A stretch of DNA of 64,000 nt from Endozoicomonas ascidiicola (GCF_001646945.1 NZ_LUTV01000001.1:903935-967934); one strand, 5' to 3'. Positions 8,571 to 17,785 are shown, counted from the stretch's first letter. Notes: generated by a model from the sequence alone, not told the origin. Program-made: numbers and translations.

Positions 8571-9608
8571 TTAACCTTGCTCCAGTAATCTACGCAAATC
8601 AATAATCGCCGCATTAGCCCGGGAAATATAATTCGCCATGACCAATGAGTGATTGGCCAGAAGCCCAAAACCAGAACCGTTCAGAATCATCGGGCTCCAA
8701 ACGGTATCCTGAGTGGCTTCCAATTCGCGGATAATCTGCCGAACGCTCACCGTGGCATTTTTCTTTTCCAACACATCACCAAAATCCACTTCGATGGCTT
8801 TCAGCAGATGAATCAGCGCCCAGGAAGTACCACGAGCCTCATAAAAGACATCATCAATTTGCGACCAGGGTGTTTTCACATCCACCAGCACTGCACCATC
8901 AGTGGATTGTGAAGCATTGGCATCACCGGCCAGATCGGTGTTTAAACGCGGTTTACCAACGCTGGCACTCAGTCGTTGAGAAAGACTGCCCAAGCGGGTT
9001 TCTACATCGCTCAGCCAGCGGGTCAGATTATCTGCCCGGGTATAAAACTGTGCCGACTCATTAGGATCAGACAGGCGCTGCATATAACTTTGCAGTTTAT
9101 CGATACCGCGCTGATATTCACGCTCACTGGAAGGAAGAATCCAACTTTTGGCATCAAAATTAAACTGAGGTTCGGCCACCGCCAGATCCGGATCTTCGCT
9201 GGACTGTGACTGAGACCGACTAAAATCTTTGCGCAATGCACGAGCCATATCCCGCACCTGAATCAGTACACCCAGCTCCCAGCTGGGCATATTATCCATC
9301 AACACACTGGGAGGCATAATATCGTTACGCAGGAAGCCACCTGGTTTGGTGAGCAGTGTGTCTGACAGCGTATAAAGGGTGGACGTGGTCGTGTAACCAG
9401 TCACCACCTCATTACCATTGGCCGTCGCGACTTTTTCCGCATTTGCCTGAACAGAAAAGGGTTCAGGCTCCTGACTCCAATACCAGCCGAGCAGCGACAA
9501 CAAAATCGCCAGAACACCAACGCCAATAAGAACGGCCTTCCCATGGATCAGGCCAGAAAAAGCCTGAATTCCTGATTGAACTGTTTTCTTCAACTTATCC
9601 AGCGCCAT
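8571..9608 (-). CDS. DUF2333 family membrane-anchored protein
   Basis: A 345-aa protein with one N-terminal membrane segment (about 25-43, VLIGVGVLAILLSLLGWYW) and a large, mostly helical domain predicted to face the periplasm. The motifs LYTLSDTLLTKPGGFLRND and PPSVLMDNMPSWELGVL and the C-terminal GFGLLANHSLVMANYISRANAAIIDLR match what I recall of the DUF2333 family, found in marine gammaproteobacteria and pseudomonads. Function is unknown. The start is ATG 9608 (GAGGA 5 bases upstream) rather than GTG 9626. It is transcribed alone, ending in a strong terminator. Confidence 0.8.
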   Translation of the reverse strand: MALDKLKKTVQSGIQAFSGLIHGKAVLIGVGVLAILLSLLGWYWSQEPEPFSVQANAEKVATANGNEVVTGYTTTSTLYTLSDTLLTKPGGFLRNDIMPPSVLMDNMPSWELGVLIQVRDMARALRKDFSRSQSQSSEDPDLAVAEPQFNFDAKSWILPSSEREYQRGIDKLQSYMQRLSDPNESAQFYTRADNLTRWLSDVETRLGSLSQRLSASVGKPRLNTDLAGDANASQSTDGAVLVDVKTPWSQIDDVFYEARGTSWALIHLLKAIEVDFGDVLEKKNATVSVRQIIRELEATQDTVWSPMILNGSGFGLLANHSLVMANYISRANAAIIDLRRLLEQG

Positions 9609-9806
9609 AGTTTCCTCGTCCGTCACCGGTCAGGCTTGGTATCTTGAAATCCTGATAATGGCGTTCCAATATATGGATGCGCTACGTGTATTCATTATCC
9701 TCTATTAATGAAGCCAGTGCGAGCACCCTTAATCAACAGAGCTTTAGTCTCAAAACCGGAACAACGAAGACCTATAAGGAAATACCACCAAAAGACGATA
9801 ACAGGG

Positions 9807-9836
9807 TTGGCGAGCAGACAATTCTATGCGTATAAT
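9807..9836 (+). promoter_or_regulatory. tRNA promoter
   Basis: -35 TTGGCG, 18-bp spacer and perfect -10 TATAAT. The transcript would start about 7 bases before the tRNA. The bases after -10 (CCAACCCGC) are C-rich, like the discriminators of stringently controlled stable-RNA promoters. Confidence 0.75.
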
Positions 9837-9849
9837 CCAACCCGCTTCA

Positions 9850-9926
9850 GGGCCTATAGCTCAGTTGGTCAGAGCAGCGGACTCATAATCCGTTGGTCCC
9901 AGGTTCAAGTCCTGGTGGGCCCACCA
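9850..9926 (+). tRNA. tRNA with CAT anticodon, probably tRNA-Ile2
   Basis: A 77-base cloverleaf with encoded CCA. The 7-bp acceptor stem (GGGCCTA / TGGGCCC with one G-T pair) closes. The D arm GCTCAGTTGGTCAGAGC, anticodon arm CGGACTCATAATCCG and T arm CCAGGTTCAAGTCCTGG are all intact. The anticodon is CAT. The TTGGTC variable region resembles tRNA-Ile2, whose C34 becomes lysidine and reads AUA, more than elongator tRNA-Met. Annotation pipelines often label such genes Met. It stands alone between two minus-strand genes. Confidence 0.93.
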
Positions 9927-9937
9927 CTTCCTGAAAC

Positions 9938-9969
9938 TTACTGTCTTTATATTCCTATAAAGACAGTAA
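9938..9969. terminator. long inverted repeat between tRNA and AstE-like gene
   Basis: A perfect 13-bp stem (TTACTGTCTTTAT / ATAAAGACAGTAA) with a 6-base loop. It lies 12 bases after the tRNA CCA and contains the TAG stop of the opposing AstE-like gene at the loop. No T-run follows on either strand, so it may be a transcript-end stabiliser or a weak bidirectional terminator. Confidence 0.55.
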
Positions 9970-11076
9970 TCCTCCACCGTAAATATTTTCAAGGTTGTCA
10001 TTGCCTGCAATCTTGGCGATGCGATCGCCTGGCCCAACCAGTACATCTCGCTCCCTTGAGAATAAAATGCCTGTTGTGCGAGCTAACACCGGTGAGCGAC
10101 CCGTTTCTGGATCGTCCGCATCGGGGTCGACAATACTGGCCACTGTTTCGCCTTGTCTGACCACGTCACCTAACTGTTTATGCCAGACAATAATGCCGGC
10201 ACCCGGGCTCCGCACACTGTCCACCGCTTCAAGATTACTTTGTTGTATTTCAATCGCCGCTATTTCTGTCTGAACTTCGCTGATCACGCCTCGCCTTACC
10301 ATAAACCGCAGGATGCCTTCCGCATCAGGTAACGCCAACTGATCACTGACATCGGACTGACCTCTCAACTCCAACGTCACAGAATGACAACCCATGGGTA
10401 CACCTAAATGTTCAACTGCCAGCCAGGGTTTGATCTGTGCTGAGTCGAACGGATTTCCATCCGGCATGTCTTCCATTAATAAAACCGGACAGGCAACATC
10501 CTGTGCCAACTCCAGACTTTCAGTCTGTTGTCGTTTATTGCAATAAATATGCGTCAGTGCTTCTGAATCACAGTGCACATCAAGCACAATATCTGCATCA
10601 ATGGATTCATGAAGCAATACCGCTTTTAATTCATCCAGCGGTGTTGTTTTCTGCAACCTGCCTACTGCTTTTTTCAATGCCTGTTTAATGGCGGGGACTT
10701 TATTTTCGCTATTGCTATGCTCGGCAGCTTCAATAGCAACGTTGCTGAGATCCGGCCAATCTCTATTGAAATTGCCCTGCGCACTGAAAGAGTGCCTACC
10801 AAGCACCACACCATTGATTCGTTGATCCATCCCTATCGGATTTGCATAGGGGACGATAACCACCTCACCATTAATACCACCGCTCTGATCCACCTTTTTC
10901 AGAAGGCCGATCAGGTGCTGCAAAGTTAACAATCCCGGCCATTCGTCCGCATGGAGTGCCGCTTGAAGATAGATTTTCAGACCAGATCGCTCCTGGCCAA
11001 ACCGATGAACTTTCAAGTGCCTTTGAATACCCGGTGTTGGCGACAATAACGGGATAGTTGAAACGGTGTGAGTCAT
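9955..11076 (-). CDS. AstE/aspartoacylase-family zinc carboxypeptidase-like hydrolase
   Basis: A 373-aa M14-type zinc hydrolase of the succinylglutamate desuccinylase/aspartoacylase family, which cleaves N-acyl groups from amino acids. Zinc ligands fit H42 and E45 (ALHADEWPG) and H168 (DVHCDSEA). GNFNRDWP near 101-108 supplies the substrate Arg, and the catalytic Glu fits VTLELRG. The C-terminal third, with SPGAGIIVWHKQLGDVV, is a barrel-sandwich domain typical of this clade. Its gene follows the transporter ATPase by 18 bases, so it is probably in one operon with an amino-acid importer and may act on the imported compound. The substrate is not determined. Confidence 0.85.
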   Translation of the reverse strand: MTHTVSTIPLLSPTPGIQRHLKVHRFGQERSGLKIYLQAALHADEWPGLLTLQHLIGLLKKVDQSGGINGEVVIVPYANPIGMDQRINGVVLGRHSFSAQGNFNRDWPDLSNVAIEAAEHSNSENKVPAIKQALKKAVGRLQKTTPLDELKAVLLHESIDADIVLDVHCDSEALTHIYCNKRQQTESLELAQDVACPVLLMEDMPDGNPFDSAQIKPWLAVEHLGVPMGCHSVTLELRGQSDVSDQLALPDAEGILRFMVRRGVISEVQTEIAAIEIQQSNLEAVDSVRSPGAGIIVWHKQLGDVVRQGETVASIVDPDADDPETGRSPVLARTTGILFSRERDVLVGPGDRIAKIAGNDNLENIYGGGLLSL

Positions 11077-11094
11077 TTTCCTACTCTGAAACTA

Positions 11095-11868
11095 TCAAAG
11101 AACTGAAGAAAGAAATTCCCGGCAACGCTGAGAGGTTGGGTTGTCAAAGACTTGTTCCGGGGTACCAAACTCCTCAACTTTCCCTTCATGGAGAAACATC
11201 ACTTTATTGGACACTTCTCGTGCAAAACCCATCTCATGGGTAACTATCAGCATCGTTCGCCCTTCATCAGCCAACGCTCGAATCACCTTCAGCACTTCAC
11301 TAACTAACTCAGGGTCCAGTGCGGATGTAGGCTCATCAAACAACAGCGCATCAGGCTCCATAGCCAATGCCCGGGCAATAGACACTCGCTGCTGCTGACC
11401 ACCAGACAACATGGATGGGTAAAAGTCTGCTTTATCACTGAGCCCAACTTTATCCATTAATACTCTGGCTTTTTCGATCGTCTCTGCGCGATCCTGCTTC
11501 AAAATCAGTGTTGGGCCTTCGATGATATTTTCCAGCACCGTCATATGGGGCCATAAGTTAAAATTTTGAAATACGAAGCCCAGTTTTTGTCGCATATCTT
11601 GAATTTGTCGCTGATCGACCGCTTCCAGATCACCACCCTTGCCAGCCTTCAACTCAAGCGGTTGGCCATTAATGATGATCTCGCCCTGACTAGGCTGTTC
11701 CAATAAATTAATGCAGCGAAGCAAGGTGCTTTTTCCAGAGCCGCTGGAACCTATAATGGAGATAACTTCCCCGTTATGTGCATCCAGAGAGACACCCTTT
11801 AAAACGTCAAGGCTACCGTAGGACTTATGGATATCTTTAAGTTGAATCGCAGCAGGGGTACTTGGCAT
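11095..11868 (-). CDS. polar amino acid ABC transporter ATPase (HisP/ArtP/AotP type)
   Basis: A 257-aa single ATPase domain that powers uptake through the two permeases encoded divergently. Walker A GSSGSGKST is at 40-48, the Q-loop at VFQNFNLWPHMT, the signature LSGGQQQR at 154-161, Walker B LLFDEP at 175-180, and the switch His in LIVTHEMGFA. The family is polar amino acid importers; the basic amino acid subgroup is likely but not proven. It shares a 285-bp divergent control region with the binding-protein gene. Confidence 0.93.
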   Translation of the reverse strand: MPSTPAAIQLKDIHKSYGSLDVLKGVSLDAHNGEVISIIGSSGSGKSTLLRCINLLEQPSQGEIIINGQPLELKAGKGGDLEAVDQRQIQDMRQKLGFVFQNFNLWPHMTVLENIIEGPTLILKQDRAETIEKARVLMDKVGLSDKADFYPSMLSGGQQQRVSIARALAMEPDALLFDEPTSALDPELVSEVLKVIRALADEGRTMLIVTHEMGFAREVSNKVMFLHEGKVEEFGTPEQVFDNPTSQRCREFLSSVL

Positions 11869-12005
11869 AATTTCTCATCAACTCTCATCAACTTTGTTTT
11901 TATAATGATCTATTTCTTGCCATTTCAAGGCGTTTTCAAGATAGCAATCCGGTTTTGTATGCGCAACCCATAAAACGACAGTTGACGTTTTTCTGATTAT
12001 CTATG

Positions 12006-12033
12006 ATGAATAGTTGTCTATGAATAATTGTTA
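12006..12033. promoter_or_regulatory. tandem 14-bp direct repeat in divergent control region
   Basis: ATGAATAGTTGTCT is followed directly by ATGAATAATTGTTA (11 of 14 identical). The second copy contains TATGAATAATT, close to the left half of an enterobacterial ARG box, but the right half is poor and the 14-bp spacing differs from paired ARG boxes. A site for a regulator of the flanking amino-acid transporter is plausible. Confidence 0.3.
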
Positions 12034-12153
12034 TGGTTTAGTAAATAGCGTCTGCAGCAAGACTATCCATTAATGGATCATTTTTGCTCAAATACTGTCT
12101 AAGATCAGGGAATATCTTGTACAGAAGAATAAGAAGAATTTAAGAGGATCTTT

Positions 12154-12993
12154 ATGAAAAATCTGATCAAAACCGGTGCCCTCGCTGCGGCATTTTCAAT
12201 GGGCATCATGAGCGCTCAAGCTGACAATGTCATCAGACTGGCTACCGAAGGCGCCTATCCTCCGTGGAATGCCGTTAACAGCGCCGGGCAACTGGAAGGT
12301 TTTGAAATTGAGCTGGCCGATGAGCTTTGCGCTCGGGCAAAGGTTGAGTGCAGCCTGCAACAAACTGCTTGGGATGGCATTATTCCTTCCCTGCAGCAGG
12401 GTAAGTTCGATGTCATCATTGCCGGCATGTCCATTACCGACAAGCGTAAGAAAAAAATCGCCTTTTCCCGTGCCTATGCCTCCTCTCCAGCGTTCTTTGT
12501 TGTCAGTGACGACTCGCCATTGAAAGACTTTTCTACCGAAGTAGAAAACCTTGCCCTTGGTGATATGGACGACAAAGAACAGGCCGCTCTGATGGCGCTA
12601 AAAAAGGCGCTCGACGGTAAAACCGTTGGCGTTCAGAAAGGCACCATTCACCTGAATTTCCTGAAAGAATACCTGAAAGACGAGATCGATATTCGCACCT
12701 ATGCCACTCAGGAACAGCTGGACCTGGACCTTCAAGCTGGTCGTGTTGATATCGCACTGGCTGCCATGAGCTACTGGCACAAGCTGCTTTCCAAAGAAGA
12801 AGGCAAAAACCTGCTAACTGTTGGACCAGGCGTTACTGAAGGACCTTTCGGTGAAGGCGTCGGCTTGGGCTTCCGGAAAAAAGATCAGGCTCTGGCTGAT
12901 CAATTCTCTGTCGCTATCGACTCCATGGTTGCCGATGGTACGCTCTCCGCAATGGCTCAAAAATGGTTCGACTTTGATGCCGCTGCTAAATAA
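12154..12993 (+). CDS. polar amino acid ABC transporter substrate-binding protein
   Basis: A 279-aa periplasmic binding protein of family 3 (HisJ/ArtJ/LAO type). The signal peptide at 1-23 ends in MSAQA, and the mature protein opens with DNVIRLATEGAYPPWN, the classical substrate-loop start. LEGFEIELADELCARAKVECSLQQTAWDGIIPSLQQGKFDVIIAGMSIT is spread over 46-96 and FGEGVGLGFRKKDQAL is near the C-terminus. The start is fixed by GAGGA before ATG 12154. A hairpin separates it from the permease genes, the usual device for making more binding protein than permease. Confidence 0.94.
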   Translation: MKNLIKTGALAAAFSMGIMSAQADNVIRLATEGAYPPWNAVNSAGQLEGFEIELADELCARAKVECSLQQTAWDGIIPSLQQGKFDVIIAGMSITDKRKKKIAFSRAYASSPAFFVVSDDSPLKDFSTEVENLALGDMDDKEQAALMALKKALDGKTVGVQKGTIHLNFLKEYLKDEIDIRTYATQEQLDLDLQAGRVDIALAAMSYWHKLLSKEEGKNLLTVGPGVTEGPFGEGVGLGFRKKDQALADQFSVAIDSMVADGTLSAMAQKWFDFDAAAK

Positions 12994-13013
12994 TCTATAG
13001 CCACTCATGGTAA

Positions 13014-13049
13014 GCACCCAGTGCCGTATATTTGCACGACATTGGGTGC
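13014..13049 (+). promoter_or_regulatory. intercistronic hairpin between binding protein and permease
   Basis: An inverted repeat GCACCCA ... TGGGTGC with a second nested pair GTGC/GCAC inside. No T-run follows. It sits 20 bases after the binding-protein stop and should protect the 3' end of that message and reduce downstream expression. Confidence 0.55.
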
Positions 13050-13079
13050 AACGTCTTAAAGCTGTTAGAGAAAATAACC

Positions 13080-13790
13080 ATGGATGCTACGATTTTAAGC
13101 TGGGGAGACTCAGGTTGGGGGGATGAATTTTTCTTTGCAACATTAATGACCCTCGCCGTTGCCAGTTGCTCCTTTCTTCTAGGTTTGGTCATTGCTATTG
13201 CTGCTGCAGCCATGAAGCTCAGCAAGCGTCGTAGCCTGACTTTTTTTGCCAATGTCTATACCACCGTTGTTCGGGGCATTCCTGAATTACTGGTCATTTA
13301 TCTGATTTTTTATGGCAGCAGTGTGTTGTTAATGAGCATTGCCAACAGCTTTTTTGGTATTGACGACTATATTGAACTGCCTGTGTTTGTTATGGGTGTG
13401 ATTTGTATTGGCTTAAGTTCTGGCGCTTATTCTACGGAGGTGATCCGAGGTGCTGTTCAAGCCGTTCCGGTGGGCACCATTGAAGCGGCGAAAGCCATTG
13501 GCATGCCCACATTTTCACGTTTCAGGCGCATTCTGGCACCTCAAGCCATACGCTTTGCCTTGCCCGGCCTCGGCAATGTATGGCAACTGACGTTGAAAGA
13601 AACGTCTTTGATTTCTGTTATTGGTTTAACTGAAATTGTTCGGATTGCCCAGATGGGCGCCGGCAGTGAGAAAAAGCCATTTCTCTTTTTTATAACCGGC
13701 TTGATTCTCTTTCTGGTGTTAGCGTCACTGTCCGACAAAGGTTATAAATTTCTGGAAGCCAAAGCCGAAAAAGGCGTCAGGGTGAATTAG
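13080..13790 (+). CDS. amino acid ABC transporter permease (HisQ/ArtQ type)
   Basis: A 236-aa inner-membrane permease of the HisMQ family with about five membrane segments. RGIPELLVIYLIFYG is the conserved N-terminal signature. The ATPase-contact loop is EAAKAIGMPTFSRFRRILAPQAIRFALPG, split here as EAAKAIGM and RRILAPQA around 140-160. The frame extends upstream to TTG 13032 through the hairpin, but ATG 13080 gives a normal N-terminus. Only one base separates its stop from the next permease. Confidence 0.93.
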   Translation: MDATILSWGDSGWGDEFFFATLMTLAVASCSFLLGLVIAIAAAAMKLSKRRSLTFFANVYTTVVRGIPELLVIYLIFYGSSVLLMSIANSFFGIDDYIELPVFVMGVICIGLSSGAYSTEVIRGAVQAVPVGTIEAAKAIGMPTFSRFRRILAPQAIRFALPGLGNVWQLTLKETSLISVIGLTEIVRIAQMGAGSEKKPFLFFITGLILFLVLASLSDKGYKFLEAKAEKGVRVN

Positions 13791-13791
13791 T

Positions 13792-14466
13792 ATGGATTGG
13801 GATATTATTTCGGAATCAGTTCCAGCCATTTTCAGCGCCTTGCCCACCACATTAGGGCTGGTTGGATCATCGCTATTGATTGGTTTTATTCTTGCCGTAC
13901 TGGTGGCTCTCGGTGCATTACAAAAGGCTTGGTTTATCAACCGACCTGCGAATCTTTTTGTTTATATTTTTCGCTCCTCACCTCTGTTGATACAAATCTT
14001 TTTGATTTACTACGGCTCTGGCCAATTTCGACAAGAGCTAACCGCTGTCGGTTTGTGGCACCTGTTCCGGGAGCCATGGTTTTGTGCAGTACTAGCACTT
14101 TCTTTGAATACCGCGGCCTATACTGCAGAAATTATTCGTGGCGGCATAAAATCGGTACCACTGGATTTACTGGAGGCGGGCGCAGCCATTGGGATGAAAA
14201 AATCCCAGATTTTCCGGCGAATCACTTTCCCACTGGCCATAAGGCAGTCGTTGCCTGCTTATGGAAATGAAGTCATCCTGATGGTGAAATCTTCGTCACT
14301 GGCCAGCACCATTACGATTATGGACGTCACTGGCGTCTATAAAGAGATTGCTTCTGAGTATTTCAGCCCATTGGAGCCACTGCTAATCGCAGGCAGCATT
14401 TACCTGCTTATTAATTTTATTGCGACTCAAATCATCGCTTATTTTGAACGACGCCTGGCCATATAA
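13792..14466 (+). CDS. amino acid ABC transporter permease (HisM/ArtM type)
   Basis: A 224-aa partner permease that forms the heterodimeric channel with the preceding protein. It carries YIFRSSPLLIQIFLIYYG, NTAAYTAEIIRGGIKSV and the ATPase-contact loop EAGAAIGMKKSQIFRRI with PLAIRQSLPAYGNE. ATG 13792 is one base after the upstream stop, so translation is coupled. A terminator overlaps the stop and ends the three-gene plus-strand unit; the ATPase is supplied from the divergent unit. Confidence 0.93.
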   Translation: MDWDIISESVPAIFSALPTTLGLVGSSLLIGFILAVLVALGALQKAWFINRPANLFVYIFRSSPLLIQIFLIYYGSGQFRQELTAVGLWHLFREPWFCAVLALSLNTAAYTAEIIRGGIKSVPLDLLEAGAAIGMKKSQIFRRITFPLAIRQSLPAYGNEVILMVKSSSLASTITIMDVTGVYKEIASEYFSPLEPLLIAGSIYLLINFIATQIIAYFERRLAI

Positions 14467-14479
14467 GCCAGGCTTGTTT
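14453..14479 (+). terminator. terminator of amino acid transporter operon
   Basis: Stem GCCTGGC / GCCAGGC (7 bp), loop CATATAA, then TTGTTT. The left arm lies in the last codons of the permease gene. Confidence 0.7.
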
Positions 14480-14576
14480 CACTTCTGGCCTCTGTCTTCA
14501 TTTGGCTTTTTCTATGCTGATGCAGTAGGCTGCTAGTAACTGTTGCAAGCTTCGATTCTATATATTGATAAGAATA

Positions 14577-16754
14577 ATGAGAAAGATCATGCAGCGCAGC
14601 CTCTTTGAAAAAAGCATCGTGACGCTATTGATAGCGGTGCTGCTTTCAGGATGCTCTGGTCCGTGGAATGACCCGAACCCAACGACCAAAGAAAGCGAGG
14701 TTACTTACTTTGGTAGCTTTATCACCCGCCCTAAGCACCTTGACCCCGTTCGCTCTTACAGTGCTGAAGAAAAGCTGTTTATTGATCAAATCTACGAACC
14801 TCCACTGCAATACCACTTTTTGAAAAGACCTTATGAGCTGGAGCCAGCAACAGCCGCAGCGATGCCAACGATTGAGTTACTGGATAAAAATCTGGAGCCA
14901 ATATCCAATAGCGAGAACGCAACGTTCAGTCGCATCACCATACAACTGAAGCGGGGTACTTTTTATCAACCTCATCCTGCCTTAGCAAAAGACGACCAGG
15001 GTAAATCAACCTATCTATTCAACACCATTGAAGAAGGCGAGCAGTACAAACTTCTGAGCGATTTCCCTGATACTGGTTCACGGGAGCTGATAGCAGATGA
15101 TTACATCTACCAGATCAAACGCATGGCGGACCCAATTAACAAATCGCCTTTAATTGGTTTGATGTCCGATTACATCGTTGGCATGAAATCGTTTGGCGAT
15201 TGGGCGAAAGACTCAAGAACGGGTAAACAATGGTTAGATCTTCGTGAGCGCCCTATGGAAGGTTTAACCAAACTGGACGACTACACCTTTTCCATTCGCA
15301 TAAAAGGCATTTATCCACAGTTTCAATATTGGTTGTCGATTCCTTTCTTTGCGCCTATTCCCTGGGAAGCGGATCGTTTCTACCATAATCCGGGGTTTCC
15401 GGCTCGAAACCTGACTCTGGATTGGAATCCGGTCGGTACCGGCCCATTTATGATGACGGTAAACTCCCCAAACCGAGAGGTTGTGTTGGAGAGAAATCCA
15501 AACTTTCGAACAGAGCTCTACCCCAGTGAAGGTTCGGGTGATGACTTTGAAAAAGGTTACCTCGCTGATGCCGGTAAACCACTGCCGTTTATTGATAAAG
15601 CCATTTTCCGCTATGAAAAAGCCGCCACGTCTATGTGGAGTAAATTCACTCAAGGATATTATGATCGCTCCGGCGATGGTGACCCGAATATCAATACCGC
15701 CACCTTCGATCATGCCTTTACTGTCGGGCCGGATGGTCTTGAACTGACACCTGAGCTGGAACAACGAAACATCATCGTCGATGAAGAAATTCGCCCTTCG
15801 CTTTATTACACCGGATTTAATATGCTCGACCCGGTAGTTGGCGGTTACACAGAAGATAAGCGAAAGTTGCGATACGCCATCAGCATTATTTACAACGATC
15901 AGGAATACATTGATATCTTCCGCAACGGCATTGGTCAGGTTGCTCAAGGGCCTATCCCTCCTGGCCTTTACGGTTATCAAGAAGGCGAAGAAGCCACCAA
16001 TCGCTGGATTTTTGACTGGGATTCTCACAGCAAAACACCACGACGAAAATCCATTGAGTACGCCAAACAATTACTCGCTGAAGCGGGCTACCCTAATGGA
16101 CGACACCATAAGACTGGCAAACCGTTAATCCTTTATATGGACACCACGGCAAATGACACCAGCCCATCATCAGATTGGATGAAAAAACAGTTTGCGAAAA
16201 TCGGTATTCAGCTTGAGTTCCGCACCACCGACTATCCTCGTTTTAAAGAAAAAATGCGTCAGGGGAATAACCAGATTTTTCGCTGGGGTTGGTTAGCAGA
16301 CTATCCAGATCCTGAAAATTTCTTGTTTCTTTTAGATAGTCGACAGGGTTTGGTGCAGTGTAAATGCGACGGTAGCAATTCAACTAATTACGATAATCCT
16401 GAATTTGACCGCCTGTACGACAAAGTAAAAACGCTCACCAATGGGCCTGAGCGCCTTGACGCCATTGACCAGATGATTGAGATGGTGCAAAAAGACAACC
16501 CATGGATTTGGGGTTTCAATAACAAAGAGTATTACCTCTCCAACCAATGGGTGTACAACACGAAGCGTCATGGCATCAATCAGGGTACGTTGAAATATAT
16601 CCGCGTTGACCCGGAACTCAGAGAACAGAAACAAAAAGAGTGGAACCAGCCTATCGTCTGGCCGCTTATTGCCAGCTTTGGCTTCTTTATTTTATTGATC
16701 ATTCCGGGCATTAGAGCATATCGACAACGACAGAAACTGACTATTACTTCATAA
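14577..16754 (+). CDS. peptide ABC transporter substrate-binding lipoprotein with C-terminal anchor
   Basis: A 725-aa family 5 (oligopeptide/dipeptide) binding protein, longer than the usual 500-610. The lipobox LLSGC puts the lipidated Cys at 26 from ATG 14577 (14589 is also possible; TTG 14565 is less likely). LDPVRSYSAEEKLFIDQIYEPPLQY and the C-terminal GWLADYPDPENFLFLLDS block are typical of the family. Unusually, residues about 693-715 form a hydrophobic helix followed by Arg/Lys (YRQRQK), so the protein may be held to the inner membrane at both ends. It begins a four-gene operon. The substrate is unknown; a YejA-like peptide role is a reasonable guess from the fused ATPase downstream. 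Confidence 0.88.
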   Translation: MRKIMQRSLFEKSIVTLLIAVLLSGCSGPWNDPNPTTKESEVTYFGSFITRPKHLDPVRSYSAEEKLFIDQIYEPPLQYHFLKRPYELEPATAAAMPTIELLDKNLEPISNSENATFSRITIQLKRGTFYQPHPALAKDDQGKSTYLFNTIEEGEQYKLLSDFPDTGSRELIADDYIYQIKRMADPINKSPLIGLMSDYIVGMKSFGDWAKDSRTGKQWLDLRERPMEGLTKLDDYTFSIRIKGIYPQFQYWLSIPFFAPIPWEADRFYHNPGFPARNLTLDWNPVGTGPFMMTVNSPNREVVLERNPNFRTELYPSEGSGDDFEKGYLADAGKPLPFIDKAIFRYEKAATSMWSKFTQGYYDRSGDGDPNINTATFDHAFTVGPDGLELTPELEQRNIIVDEEIRPSLYYTGFNMLDPVVGGYTEDKRKLRYAISIIYNDQEYIDIFRNGIGQVAQGPIPPGLYGYQEGEEATNRWIFDWDSHSKTPRRKSIEYAKQLLAEAGYPNGRHHKTGKPLILYMDTTANDTSPSSDWMKKQFAKIGIQLEFRTTDYPRFKEKMRQGNNQIFRWGWLADYPDPENFLFLLDSRQGLVQCKCDGSNSTNYDNPEFDRLYDKVKTLTNGPERLDAIDQMIEMVQKDNPWIWGFNNKEYYLSNQWVYNTKRHGINQGTLKYIRVDPELREQKQKEWNQPIVWPLIASFGFFILLIIPGIRAYRQRQKLTITS

Positions 16755-16807
16755 ACATTGCTTCATAAACATTGATTCATAAAAGCCGGCTGAGAGCACA
16801 ATAGAAC

Positions 16808-17785
16808 ATGTTTAACTACATAATTAGAAGACTGTGTTATGCCATTCCAATACTCATTGGGGTCAATCTACTGACCTTTACGTTGTTCTTTATCGTCAAC
16901 ACCCCTGAAGATATGGCAAGAGCGCACCTTGGGGATAAATATGTCACCGAACAAGCCGTTCAGCACTGGATTGTGGATAAAGGTTATGACCAGCCTTTAT
17001 TTTTTAATAACGCTGCCAGCGGTATAAGCACTCTGACAGATACCATCTTCTTCAATAAATCACTCAAGCTGTTTGCTTTCGATTTTGGTGCATCCGATGA
17101 AGGCAGAAACATACGCTCCGATGTTGCTAACCGAATGGGGCCAAGCCTTGCTCTGGCACTGCCTTCTTTCATCATCGGTATTTGGGTCAATATCACCGTG
17201 GCACTGTTAGTCTTGATGTTTCGTGGCAGTAAACTCGATCGTTTTGCCGTTGGATTTTTTGTCACGCTGATGTCGGTTTCTTATCTTTTCTACATCATCT
17301 TCGGCCAGTACTTTATGGCCAAAGCCGCACGACTTGTTCCCGTGTCCGGGTTTAATGATGGAATAGACGGCTGGCGTTTTTTGATTCTGCCCATTCTGAT
17401 AGGGGTAATTTCCGGCATTGGTGCCGGTGCCCGCTGGTATCGATCATTATTTATTGAAGTCTCCGGGCAAGACTTTGCCAGAACCGCCAGAGCCAAAGGT
17501 GTCAGCGAAACTGGTGTGCTGTTCCATCACATCTTACCCAATGCCATGCTACCCATACTCACTGGTGTTGTGGTTGTGATCCCCACTCTGTTTATGGGCA
17601 GCCTGGTGATGGAATCGTTTTTCAGCATTCCCGGTCTGGGCAGCTATTTACTGGATGCCATTCGCGCACAAGATTTTGCCATTGTCAGGGCAATGGTGTT
17701 TCTCGGCTCAGTGCTTTACATCATCGGCCTGATCCTGACGGATATTTCTTACACCTGGGCCGACCCCAGAGTTCGACTGAAATAA
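16808..17785 (+). CDS. peptide ABC transporter permease (OppB/YejB type)
   Basis: A 325-aa inner-membrane permease of the DppB/OppB family. It starts with the classic MFNYIIRRLCYAIPILIGVNLLTFTLF and has about six membrane segments. The ATPase-contact loop is TARAKGVSETGVLFHHILPN near 225-245, followed by MESFFSIPGLGSYLLDAI and the usual ending WADPRVRLK. It sits 53 bases after the binding-protein gene and 16 before the second permease. Confidence 0.93.
   Translation: MFNYIIRRLCYAIPILIGVNLLTFTLFFIVNTPEDMARAHLGDKYVTEQAVQHWIVDKGYDQPLFFNNAASGISTLTDTIFFNKSLKLFAFDFGASDEGRNIRSDVANRMGPSLALALPSFIIGIWVNITVALLVLMFRGSKLDRFAVGFFVTLMSVSYLFYIIFGQYFMAKAARLVPVSGFNDGIDGWRFLILPILIGVISGIGAGARWYRSLFIEVSGQDFARTARAKGVSETGVLFHHILPNAMLPILTGVVVVIPTLFMGSLVMESFFSIPGLGSYLLDAIRAQDFAIVRAMVFLGSVLYIIGLILTDISYTWADPRVRLK

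Noticed and set aside
9708-10160. 150-aa plus-strand frame across the tRNA
   Set aside because: It runs through the tRNA and its promoter and then antisense to the AstE-like gene; no ribosome site or domain.
12006-12033. Canonical paired ARG boxes
   Set aside because: Only one half-site is good and the repeat spacing is 14 bp, not 21; kept only as an unnamed direct repeat.
15264-16070. 268-aa minus-strand frame opposite the peptide-binding protein
   Set aside because: Antisense shadow with no recognisable domain or start signal.
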